Positions 15,093 through 21,036 of a stretch of DNA of 21,036 nt are shown here, piece by piece (the stretch's first letter is position 1; each line of letters opens with the position of its first letter). Origin of the DNA: Omnitrophica WOR_2 bacterium RIFCSPLOWO2_12_FULL_46_30 (GTDB lineage: Bacteria; Omnitrophota; Gorgyraeia; Gygaellales; UBA12090); NCBI GenBank assembly GCA_001805845.1, contig MHHA01000065.1, forward strand, positions 1 through 21,036, given 5' to 3'. The position numbers were made by a program, and so were the translations under genes. The notes below the pieces were generated by a model. It was not told the DNA's origin, ran no database searches, and saw only the letters and a list, made by a program, of their open reading frames with translations.

Positions 15093-15161
15093 TCCCCCCT
15101 GCTTTGTTTTCGTAGAAAACAAGGGGGGATAATTCGCCCCGCCAACGGCGGGGCTCATTAA
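15092..15161 (+). repeat. Double-hairpin repeat, copy 1 (before gmhA)
   Basis: Two hairpins in tandem: CCCCCC-TGCT-TTGTTTTC / GTA / GAAAACAA-GGGGGG, then GCCCCGCC-AAC-GGCGGGGC, ending CTCATTAA immediately before the ATG of gmhA. It is identical to the copy at 17273 except for a one-base T indel after the first hairpin. It begins within the pfk stop region. No T-run or normal Shine-Dalgarno is present. Confidence 0.9.
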
Positions 15162-15731
15162 ATGCGCGATAGGATTATAGATATCATTAACGATTCCATC
15201 CATATCAAAGAGGAGATTCTGCATACCCAGCTGGATAATATTATCAAAGCGGTAAAGGTAATTGTTGCCTCTTTTAAATCCGGAGGCAAAGTGCTTATCT
15301 TTGGCAACGGCGGCTCAGCCGCAGATGCCCAGCATATCTGCGCGGAATTTGTGGGAAAATTCAAAAAGGAAAGAGCTGCGCTTCCGGCAGTAGCCCTGAA
15401 TACAAATAGCTCGGTCTTGACTGCCTTGAGTAACGATTATGGTTACGAAATAGTATTCTCTCGGCAATTGGAAGCCCTGGCAAGGCCTGGGGATATCGCC
15501 ATAGGCATATCCACCAGCGGCAGGGCAAAGAACGTGCTCCTGGCAATAAAAAAGGCAAAGGAGATGGGCCTTAAAACTATTTGTTTGACCGGCGCAAGCG
15601 GCGGAGAATTAGCCAGATGCGCAGACCTCTCTCTTATCGTGCCATCGTCGGTCACCGCACGGATACAAGAGGCGCATATTACGATGAGCCATATCATCTG
15701 CGAGCTGGTAGAGGAAGAGCTATTCAGATAG
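15162..15731 (+). CDS. gmhA: Sedoheptulose 7-phosphate isomerase
   Basis: This 189-residue SIS-domain enzyme converts sedoheptulose 7-phosphate to D-glycero-D-manno-heptose 7-phosphate, the first step to ADP-heptose for LPS core. Visible motifs are IFGNGGSAADAQHICAEFVGKF (about 46-67), SSVLTALSNDYGYEIVFSRQ, GISTSGRAKNVLLAI, and the C-terminal HITMSHIICELVEEELF with the family histidine. Length matches GmhA (about 190). The ATG has no Shine-Dalgarno; the end of a repeat hairpin occupies that space. An adenylyltransferase of the same pathway follows. Confidence 0.92.
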   Translation: MRDRIIDIINDSIHIKEEILHTQLDNIIKAVKVIVASFKSGGKVLIFGNGGSAADAQHICAEFVGKFKKERAALPAVALNTNSSVLTALSNDYGYEIVFSRQLEALARPGDIAIGISTSGRAKNVLLAIKKAKEMGLKTICLTGASGGELARCADLSLIVPSSVTARIQEAHITMSHIICELVEEELFR

Positions 15732-15751
15732 AAACAGAGAGGAGTCTTCAG

Positions 15752-16279
15752 GTGCCAGTCCTCAGGTGTCAAAACTTTAAAGTAAAGGCTTTGGGAGAAA
15801 AGATAAAGAGCGCGAGCAGAATCAAAAAGATTATTGATAAACTTAAAGACGAGGGAAAGAAAATCGCCTTTACCAATGGGTGTTTTGATATTTTGCATTA
15901 CGGGCATATAAAATATTTAGAGGAAGCTAAAGGAAAAGCCGATATATTGGTGGTGGGATTAAACAGCGATTCCTCGGTAAAGAAGATTAAAGGCAAAAAT
16001 AGGCCAATCAATAAACAGCTTGACCGGGCCCGGGTATTGAGCGCGCTTACTTCAGTGGATTATCTGACTATTTTTTCCGAAGGCACGCCGTTAGAATTGA
16101 TAAAGTTAATTCAGCCGGATGTTTTAGTTAAGGGAGGGGACTGGCAGAGAGAAAAGATTGTGGGGGCTGATTCTGTGAAAAATCGCGGCGGAAAAGTTCT
16201 AGCCATACCTTATATCAAAGGGTATTCTACAACCCGCTTGATTGAAAAAATTCGCGCTATTAGAGCGTTTAATGGATAA
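15752..16279 (+). CDS. Heptose 1-phosphate adenylyltransferase (HldE C-terminal type)
   Basis: This nucleotidyltransferase of about 175 residues has the HxGH motif in TNGCFDILHYGHIKYLEEAK and the second motif YSTTRLIEKI near the C-terminus, plus LVVGLNSDSSVKKIKG and VLVKGGDWQ. These match the stand-alone version of the HldE C-terminal domain (RfaE2), which makes ADP-heptose. I start it at GTG 15752, 8 nt after AGAGGAG; a longer open frame from 15581 would overlap gmhA by 150 nt and has no homologous N-terminus. The kinase half (HldE N-terminal) and GmhB are not in the window. Confidence 0.88.
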   Translation: MPVLRCQNFKVKALGEKIKSASRIKKIIDKLKDEGKKIAFTNGCFDILHYGHIKYLEEAKGKADILVVGLNSDSSVKKIKGKNRPINKQLDRARVLSALTSVDYLTIFSEGTPLELIKLIQPDVLVKGGDWQREKIVGADSVKNRGGKVLAIPYIKGYSTTRLIEKIRAIRAFNG

Positions 16280-16700
16280 GGGCATATTACGGATTATTGA
16301 TGCTAACCTGAACCGGCTCTTAGAAGGTTTACGGGTCTGCGAAGAGATAATGCGCTTTATAGTTTTAGATAAAAATCTAACTTTACGTTTTAAAAATCTA
16401 CGCCATGACCTAACAGGCTTGACTAAGAAATGGAAGATTAAAGATGACCAACTCTTAGGTTCCCGCGACAGCCTTGCTGATATAGGGAAACCCTCAATTA
16501 AAGAAGAGCTAAAGAGGCAGGATTATCAGGATATATTTTTTGCTAATATTCAGAGGGCCAAAGAATCGGCAAGAGTTTTAGAGGAATTTTCCAAGCTAAA
16601 GAATAAAAGGGTATCCGCGGGCTTTAAAGATATCCGTTACCGGTTATATCAGATTGAAAAAGATTCAGATAGCAAAATCAGGAATATACGCGGTAATTGA
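16272..16700 (+). CDS. ThiD2-like protein (predicted alternate HMP-P kinase domain)
   Basis: This all-helical protein of about 142 residues has RIIDANLNRLLEGLRVCEE near the start, then LRHDL, SRDSLADIG, and a second similar helix FANIQRAKESARVLEEF. This is the layout of the ThiD2 domain usually fused to the N-terminus of ThiE and predicted to phosphorylate HMP-P. The two similar helical segments suggest an internal repeat. ATG 16272 overlaps the previous stop by 8 nt; an in-frame TTG at 16242 is less likely. The frame then overlaps thiE by 47 nt in a different frame, so a fused ancestor or a frame switch should be considered. Confidence 0.74.
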   Translation: MDKGILRIIDANLNRLLEGLRVCEEIMRFIVLDKNLTLRFKNLRHDLTGLTKKWKIKDDQLLGSRDSLADIGKPSIKEELKRQDYQDIFFANIQRAKESARVLEEFSKLKNKRVSAGFKDIRYRLYQIEKDSDSKIRNIRGN

Positions 16701-17343
16701 CCGCACGGCGTGTGGGAAAAAATCACTCGTTGAGCTCGCCAGGGGCTGCATAAAGGCAGGAGTTAAAATAATTCAGCTCAGGGATAAAACCGAGGATGTT
16801 AAAGGATTTTATCGGAATGCCCTTTTAATCAGGGAGATTACAAAAGGAAAGGCTATATTCATCATTAATGACCGCGCGGATATCGCTAAGTTAGTTAATG
16901 CCGACGGCCTGCATACCGGCCAGGATGACCTGCCGGTTAAGGCAGCCCGTGCGATATTGGGTCCTCAGAGAATTATCGGTAAGTCCTGCCATAGCGTAAA
17001 AGAAGCCATCCAAGCTGAAAGGGAAGGCGTTGATTACATCAGTATCGGACCGATTTTTAAGACACCGACCAAACCCGGCTATAGGCCAGCCGGCCTTAAG
17101 GTATTGAAGGAAACTTGCCAGCGCCTTAAAATACCTATTGTGGCTATCGGCGGAATTAATATGGATAATATAAAATTAGTAAGAAATGCCGGCGCCGGGT
17201 TAATCGCCGTAGTGAGAGCAATATGTAAGGCGAAGGATATAGGACAGGCGATAGATAAATTGTCGTGTGTTCATCCCCCCTGCTTTGTTTTCGTAGAAAA
17301 CAAGGGGGGATTAATTCGCCCCGCCAACGGCGGGGCTCATTAA
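16654..17343 (+). CDS. thiE: Thiamine-phosphate synthase
   Basis: This 229-residue TIM-barrel enzyme couples HMP-PP and thiazole phosphate to thiamin phosphate. Motifs: IYAVID at the first strand, IIQLRDK, IFIINDRADIAKLVNADGLH, GKSCHS, YISIGPIFKTPTKPG and VAIGGINMDNI. The best start is uncertain; TTG 16654 is the only upstream initiator in this frame near the overlap with the ThiD2 gene, whose function is thus coupled. The last approximately 23 residues (from HPPCFVF on) are read from the second double-hairpin repeat, so the native C-terminus probably ends before it (around LSCV). Confidence 0.9.
   Translation: MKKIQIAKSGIYAVIDRTACGKKSLVELARGCIKAGVKIIQLRDKTEDVKGFYRNALLIREITKGKAIFIINDRADIAKLVNADGLHTGQDDLPVKAARAILGPQRIIGKSCHSVKEAIQAEREGVDYISIGPIFKTPTKPGYRPAGLKVLKETCQRLKIPIVAIGGINMDNIKLVRNAGAGLIAVVRAICKAKDIGQAIDKLSCVHPPCFVFVENKGGLIRPANGGAH
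17273..17343 (+). repeat. Double-hairpin repeat, copy 2 (end of thiE, before thiC)
   Basis: The same two hairpins as at 15092, with one extra T between them. Its final TAA serves as the thiE stop and is followed at once by the thiC ATG. The repeat is translated in-frame as the tail of ThiE. Confidence 0.9.
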
Positions 17344-18627
17344 ATGACCCAATTAGAATCAGCCCTCAAGAATAAAACTTCCCGGGAGATTGCCGCGGTT
17401 GCAGAGATTGAGAGGGTGAGCAGGAATTTTTTAAAAAAGAATATTGCCTCCGGAAGAATTGTAATCCCTAAGAATAACAAACGCACGATAAAGAAAATCT
17501 GCGGCATCGGTTACGGGCTGCGCACTAAAATCAATGCCAACATCGGAACTTCAAGCGATGAAGCGGATATTTCCGATGAGCTTGAAAAATTAAGGGTCTC
17601 GGTTGAATATGGCGCAGATACGGTGATGGACTTAAGTATTGGCCAGGATATCTCAGGTATACGCCGGGCCGTGCTCAAAGAATCAAGAGTGCCTGTGGGA
17701 ACTGTGCCTATTTATCAAGCAGCGCAGGAAGCAACAAGAAGAAAGGGGAATTTTCTTAAGATGACCGCCGATTGCCTGCTCGGGGTAATCCAGGAGCAGG
17801 CTGAAGACGGCGTAGATTTTATGACTATCCACGCTGGGGTAACCCGCAAAACCGTTTCCTTGGTAAAAAAAGGTAAGCGGATTTTAGATATCGTCAGCCG
17901 GGGCGGCGCGATCCTGACAAGCTGGATGGCTCATCATAAGAAGGAAAACCCACTCTACGAGTGCTTTGATAAAATTCTAGAGATCGCCTATAACTATGAT
18001 ATTACCTTAAGCTTAGGCGATGGCCTGAGGCCGGGTTCAATTTTAGATGCAACGGACGCTGCCCAGTTAAGTGAATTAAGGCTTTTGGGAAAGTTGGCCC
18101 GCAGGGCGCATGAAAAGAAGGTGCAGGTAATTATTGAAGGGCCAGGCCATGTGCCTTTAGAGCAAATCAGGAAAAATGTAGAGTTAGAAAAGAGGCTCTG
18201 TAACGATGCGCCGTTCTACGTTCTGGGGCCTTTAGTAACCGATGTGGCTTCAACCAGAGACCATATTTCAGCGGCAATCGGAGGGGCGCTGGCAGCAAGT
18301 TACGGCGCAGATTATCTGTGCGTGGTAAGCCCGGCTGAACATTTACGCCATCCATCGGTTGAAGATATAAAAGAAGGAGTAATTGCCGCGCGCATCGCCG
18401 GCCATAGCGGGGATATCGCTAAAAGGATTAATGGAGCGACTGATTGGGATAAGCAGATGTCCATTGCCAGAAAAAAGCGCGATTGGAATGAGCAGATTTC
18501 ATTATCAATTGATCCTCAAAAAGCCAAGGAATACCGCGCTGCTTCAAAGCCGCATCTCTTAGATGTGTGTACGATGTGCAGCGAATATTGTTCAATAAAA
18601 CTGATTGAGGAATGCGCGAAGGTGTAG
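17344..18627 (+). CDS. thiC: Phosphomethylpyrimidine synthase (ThiC, short form)
   Basis: This 427-residue radical SAM enzyme makes the HMP-P pyrimidine of thiamin from AIR. It shows NANIGTSSDEADISDELEKL, VEYGADTVMDLSIG, TIHAGVTRKT, GDGLRPGSI, IEGPGHVPL, and CVVSPAEHLRHPS. The C-terminal cluster motif is CTMCSEYC, spaced C-x2-C-x3-C, whereas well-studied long ThiC proteins have C-x2-C-x4-C. The length is that of the shorter ThiC forms lacking the extended N-terminal domain. The start abuts the repeat's TAA with no Shine-Dalgarno, so translation probably depends on termination of thiE. No TPP riboswitch is visible upstream. Confidence 0.94.
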   Translation: MTQLESALKNKTSREIAAVAEIERVSRNFLKKNIASGRIVIPKNNKRTIKKICGIGYGLRTKINANIGTSSDEADISDELEKLRVSVEYGADTVMDLSIGQDISGIRRAVLKESRVPVGTVPIYQAAQEATRRKGNFLKMTADCLLGVIQEQAEDGVDFMTIHAGVTRKTVSLVKKGKRILDIVSRGGAILTSWMAHHKKENPLYECFDKILEIAYNYDITLSLGDGLRPGSILDATDAAQLSELRLLGKLARRAHEKKVQVIIEGPGHVPLEQIRKNVELEKRLCNDAPFYVLGPLVTDVASTRDHISAAIGGALAASYGADYLCVVSPAEHLRHPSVEDIKEGVIAARIAGHSGDIAKRINGATDWDKQMSIARKKRDWNEQISLSIDPQKAKEYRAASKPHLLDVCTMCSEYCSIKLIEECAKV

Positions 18628-18633
18628 CTATAG

Positions 18634-18704
18634 GCGGGTGTAATTCAGTGGCAGAATGGCAGCTTCCCAAGCTGTATATGGCGGTTCGATTCCGCTCACC
18701 CGCT
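18634..18704 (+). tRNA. tRNA-Gly (anticodon CCC)
   Basis: The cloverleaf is complete: acceptor GCGGGTG paired with CACCCGC, D-stem ATTC/GAAT, anticodon stem GCAGC/GCTGT with loop TTCCCAA (anticodon CCC, reading GGG), and T-arm GGCGG-TTCGATT-CCGCT. Discriminator is T and CCA is not encoded. It lies 6 nt after thiC. Confidence 0.93.
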
Positions 18705-18720
18705 TTGAAAATACAACGGA

Positions 18721-18745
18721 CTAAAAGCAAAGATTTTAGATTTTT
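18721..18745 (+). terminator. Weak candidate intrinsic terminator after the tRNA
   Basis: CTAAAA / TTTTAG forms a 6-bp AT-rich stem with a 7-nt loop, followed by ATTTTT. The stem is weak, so confidence is low, but the position (16 nt after the tRNA) is sensible. Confidence 0.35.
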
Positions 18746-19474
18746 ATGGTATATATAAAACATTTTCCTAACCACTGCGAAAATCGCATAAGGTTATCGC
18801 CGAAGGCGATTTTCTTGATTGCTATGCTACAGGCTGCATGCTGCATGCTGCAGGCAAGCGGTTGCGCTACGTTAGAGCATGCCCCCAGGCCGATTAGCCC
18901 TAAACCGCAGGGATTGAGTTTGCCGGGAATGTATCATCGCGTGGCAAAGGGCCAGACCCTCTGGCGTATTTCTAAAATCTACGGCGTTGAACTTGATGAA
19001 ATAGTCAGGATTAACAACATTAAAGATTCAACACAGATAGAGGCAGGGCAGTCAATTTTTATACCTGTAAATTTAAGGGCGCCGCAATCGCCTGTCGCAA
19101 TGCAGCCGCTAGGTCTTGAGGATTTTGTCTGGCCAAAAAAAGGTAAAATTATTTCCGGCTTCGGCGAAAAAACCAACAACGGAATAAACAAAGGTATTAC
19201 CTTAGGCCTTGATACCGGCTCCAATATTGTCGCCTCGGCTTCGGGAACCGTCGTTTTCAGCAATGAAAATTTGGGGGATTATGGGAAAACCCTGATTATA
19301 TCCCACAACGACGGTATAATGACGTTGTATAGTTTACTCTCGCATATTTTAGTAAAACCCGGTGATTACATTAATCGGGGAACGCCGATTGCAAAATGCG
19401 AAAATGGTTTATTGCATTTTGAAATAAGAAGGGGGCATATTCCCCAGAACCCGTATTATTACTTGCCCCGTTAG
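18746..19474 (+). CDS. LysM and degenerate LytM (M23) domain lipoprotein, NlpD-like
   Basis: This 242-residue envelope protein has a likely lipoprotein signal (hydrophobic AIFLIAMLQAACCMLQ, lipobox ASGC with lipidated Cys about residue 40). A LysM domain follows (YHRVAKGQTLWRISKIYGVE to FIPVNL, about 62-110), then an M23/LytM domain (about 128-242; NKGITLGLDTGSNIVASASG, LLHFEIRRGHIPQNPYYYLP). The canonical zinc ligands appear altered: Asn-Lys replaces the His of the HxxxD motif, and the HxH motif is not preserved. This suggests an amidase activator like NlpD/EnvC rather than an endopeptidase. The start sits right after a T-run without a Shine-Dalgarno and is not certain. Confidence 0.83.
   Translation: MVYIKHFPNHCENRIRLSPKAIFLIAMLQAACCMLQASGCATLEHAPRPISPKPQGLSLPGMYHRVAKGQTLWRISKIYGVELDEIVRINNIKDSTQIEAGQSIFIPVNLRAPQSPVAMQPLGLEDFVWPKKGKIISGFGEKTNNGINKGITLGLDTGSNIVASASGTVVFSNENLGDYGKTLIISHNDGIMTLYSLLSHILVKPGDYINRGTPIAKCENGLLHFEIRRGHIPQNPYYYLPR
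18834..18854 (+). repeat. 7-bp tandem repeat within the lipoprotein signal sequence
   Basis: CTGCATG, CTGCATG, CTGCAGG in tandem, inside the coding region for AACCMLQA of the signal peptide. Each unit is partly palindromic (TGCA). A hairpin (GAAAATCGC 18779-18787 with GCGATTTTC 18806-18814) lies just upstream in the same signal-coding stretch. Confidence 0.6.
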
Positions 19475-19510
19475 ATCGGCGGCGGGAGAGTATAACAATG
19501 AGGTAAACTT

Positions 19511-21036
19511 GTGGAATTTTACGGAAGACAGGATATACTCAGTATTTTAGATAAACGCGCAAACGGCTTGAGCAAGGGCTACAGGCAGAATATTGCCATA
19601 ATCGGCGCGGAACTCATCGGCAAAACCTGTCTTATCAAATATTGGTTATCCCGGTATTGCGATAGCCATACTGTTTGTGTCTATATTGAAGTTAGTCCTC
19701 AAGCCGCGGGTATTTTTTTAAAGAAATTTATCGGGACGCTTCTTTATGCTTTTTTAGAAAATAGCGCCCTGGCCTTAAAAGATGATGATATTGTTTTTTT
19801 AATTAAAAAGTCAGAAAGATACGCCCCCGAGACCTGCGCGCTGGCACGAGAACTCCTTTTTGAAAGAAAGAGAATAAGCGCTCACGACGCATTTGAGAGG
19901 AGTTTAGATCTCACAGAGGTATTGCATAAAGAAACAGGCAAATACTGCATCGTCATCTTTGATGAGTTTCATCTGTTGGAGGCGCTTAAGATAAAGGATT
20001 TCTACCTCTACTGGCGCAGGCATATTATGCTCAATAAGCATACGATGTATATCCTGCTCTCTTCCCGAAAGCAGCTTGCCAATAATATTTTTGCATCCGA
20101 TTTAGCCCTCTTATTCGGAAATTTTGAGAAAATAGAGCTTGAGGCCTTTGACAATAAAACCGCGCAATCCTTAGTTAAGGATAAATTAAGGGGTTTACCC
20201 GCGCCGGCGCATATTTCAAATTTTATTATTAATTTCAGTTCCGCGCATCCCTTTTATCTGACTGTACTTTGCGATGCCTTCAAGGATTATTATGTCAGGG
20301 TTCCTTCGCTGCCTGTAGGCCTTGATTCGCTCATGGCATCGTTAGAAAGTATTTTTATTGATAGCTGGGGTATTTTGAACAGGCGTTTTTCCTGGATGGT
20401 TACTGAAATAGAAAAACAATTCAAGGAGCCTTTGGCCAGCGTCAAGGTTTTGCTCGGGCTTGCCCGCGGCTTAACTCAGACTCAAGCCATCTCTCAATTT
20501 GCAGGTAAGACAAAGAAGGAAACGTTGGCGGTTCTAAATCAGTTCTGCGCCTGCGATGTCGTAGCGAAGAATGCCGAGAGCTACTATCTAAGCGACAGAA
20601 TTTTTGGTTTCTGGCTTGAAAGTATTTATGCGGTAGGCTTAAGCAGTTTTACGGTCGATACCGACAGTAAAAGCGCGCTTTTCAGAAAAAGAATCAACAG
20701 TCTTTATGGGGATTTTTGCAGCGCCCAGTCACAGGCGGTAGGGATGAGAATCTTAGAGCTCTTTTCTCAGTTTAATAACGAGTCCCTAGAGCTTCAGAGA
20801 AAACGGGTTCGCCTGCATCATTTCAAGGAGGTAAAATTATTGCGTTTGACCGGCAGGCATATAAAAGAAGGCATTCTGGCAAGGACAGCGCGCAGCCTCT
20901 GGATAGCGGGCTTCAAGGAAGACCGGGTAAATGAAGACGATATTCTTGAATTCGTCAACGTATGTAAAAGGTTCAAATACGCCAAAGCCCAAAAGAGAAT
21001 CTTTATCGCCTTTGATGAGATTGACCCTAATGCCAG
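19511..21036 (+). CDS. Archaeal-ATPase-type AAA+/STAND-like ATPase, 3' truncated by window
   Basis: An open frame from GTG 19511 runs about 508 residues to the window end without a stop. It opens with EFYGRQDILSILD, the usual start of archaeal-type ATPases (PF01637-like), then Walker A GAELIGKT (about 33-40), Walker B IVIFDEFHLL (about 151-160) and a sensor-like strand YILLSSRKQL. A winged-helix-like region follows (LASVKVLLGLARGLTQTQAI, KKETLAVLNQF). The C-terminal part resembles a nuclease-like domain (VKLLRLTGRH, FIAFDEIDPNA), but that is not firm. The start has GAGGT 9 nt upstream. Family members are often mobile or regulatory; no role can be assigned here. Confidence 0.75.
   Translation, partial: MEFYGRQDILSILDKRANGLSKGYRQNIAIIGAELIGKTCLIKYWLSRYCDSHTVCVYIEVSPQAAGIFLKKFIGTLLYAFLENSALALKDDDIVFLIKKSERYAPETCALARELLFERKRISAHDAFERSLDLTEVLHKETGKYCIVIFDEFHLLEALKIKDFYLYWRRHIMLNKHTMYILLSSRKQLANNIFASDLALLFGNFEKIELEAFDNKTAQSLVKDKLRGLPAPAHISNFIINFSSAHPFYLTVLCDAFKDYYVRVPSLPVGLDSLMASLESIFIDSWGILNRRFSWMVTEIEKQFKEPLASVKVLLGLARGLTQTQAISQFAGKTKKETLAVLNQFCACDVVAKNAESYYLSDRIFGFWLESIYAVGLSSFTVDTDSKSALFRKRINSLYGDFCSAQSQAVGMRILELFSQFNNESLELQRKRVRLHHFKEVKLLRLTGRHIKEGILARTARSLWIAGFKEDRVNEDDILEFVNVCKRFKYAKAQKRIFIAFDEIDPNA

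Noticed and set aside
15092..15161. Intrinsic terminator after the phosphofructokinase gene
   Set aside because: Two strong hairpins are present but no T-run follows, and the same sequence occurs before thiC, so it is better described as a repeat.
15581..15751. Open frame extending the adenylyltransferase N-terminus into gmhA
   Set aside because: It overlaps gmhA in another frame, is Arg-rich and unlike the family, and GTG 15752 has a good Shine-Dalgarno.
16900..17343. TPP riboswitch before thiC
   Set aside because: No recognisable CTGAGA / ACCTGA core; the gap is filled by the double-hairpin repeat and thiE coding sequence.
1..21036. CRISPR array or prophage
   Set aside because: No regularly spaced direct repeats with unique spacers and no phage structural, integrase or transposase genes were seen.

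Overview
The window is a dense, almost entirely plus-strand stretch of bacterial DNA. It combines TonB-dependent outer-membrane uptake, heptose (LPS-type) synthesis genes, an Asp23/AmaP pair, a PPi-type phosphofructokinase and very compact gene spacing with many weak ribosome-binding sites. This fits a diderm from an uncultured lineage. My best guess is Omnitrophota or a relative in the PVC neighbourhood, but that is an inference from gene mix and style, not from a marker tree.

Region 1 (1-6681) is a corrinoid (vitamin B12) salvage locus. It holds the tail of an unrecognised protein, a CobZ-type cysteine-rich small domain protein, a DUF71/COG2102 ATP-pyrophosphatase of the kind predicted to act in B12 salvage, then BtuF-, BtuC- and BtuD-like ABC importer genes. 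A compact cobalamin riboswitch lies inside the locus and controls a BtuB-like TonB-dependent receptor. A dedicated TonB-like protein with its own promoter closes it. Together they form a route from the outer membrane through the periplasm to cytoplasmic processing.

Region 2 (6720-9496) holds rpsU with a near-consensus promoter (too short to stand out as an ORF), a 163-bp palindromic element, a sugar-phosphate isomerase/epimerase-type TIM barrel, a MEMO1/AmrB-like protein, a DUF1844 protein behind a large palindrome, and a Trm112-like zinc protein.

Region 3 (9514-15092) is a housekeeping run: M24 aminopeptidase, EF-P, AccB, AccC, Asp23, AmaP and a phosphofructokinase whose active-site residues point to pyrophosphate use. 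The order pepP/efp/accB/accC resembles the common bacterial arrangement.

Region 4 (15092-18627) has GmhA and an HldE-C-type adenylyltransferase (ADP-heptose pathway) leading into ThiD2, ThiE and ThiC (thiamin). Two near-identical 73/74-bp double-hairpin repeats sit directly in front of gmhA and thiC, and one of them is read into the ThiE C-terminus.

Region 5 (18634-21036) has tRNA-Gly(CCC), a LysM/degenerate-LytM lipoprotein and a large AAA+ ATPase of the archaeal-ATPase type that runs off the end. The most distinctive signals are the B12 locus with its DUF71/Cys-rich pair, the start-codon-abutting palindromic repeats, and the ThiD2/ThiE frame switch.
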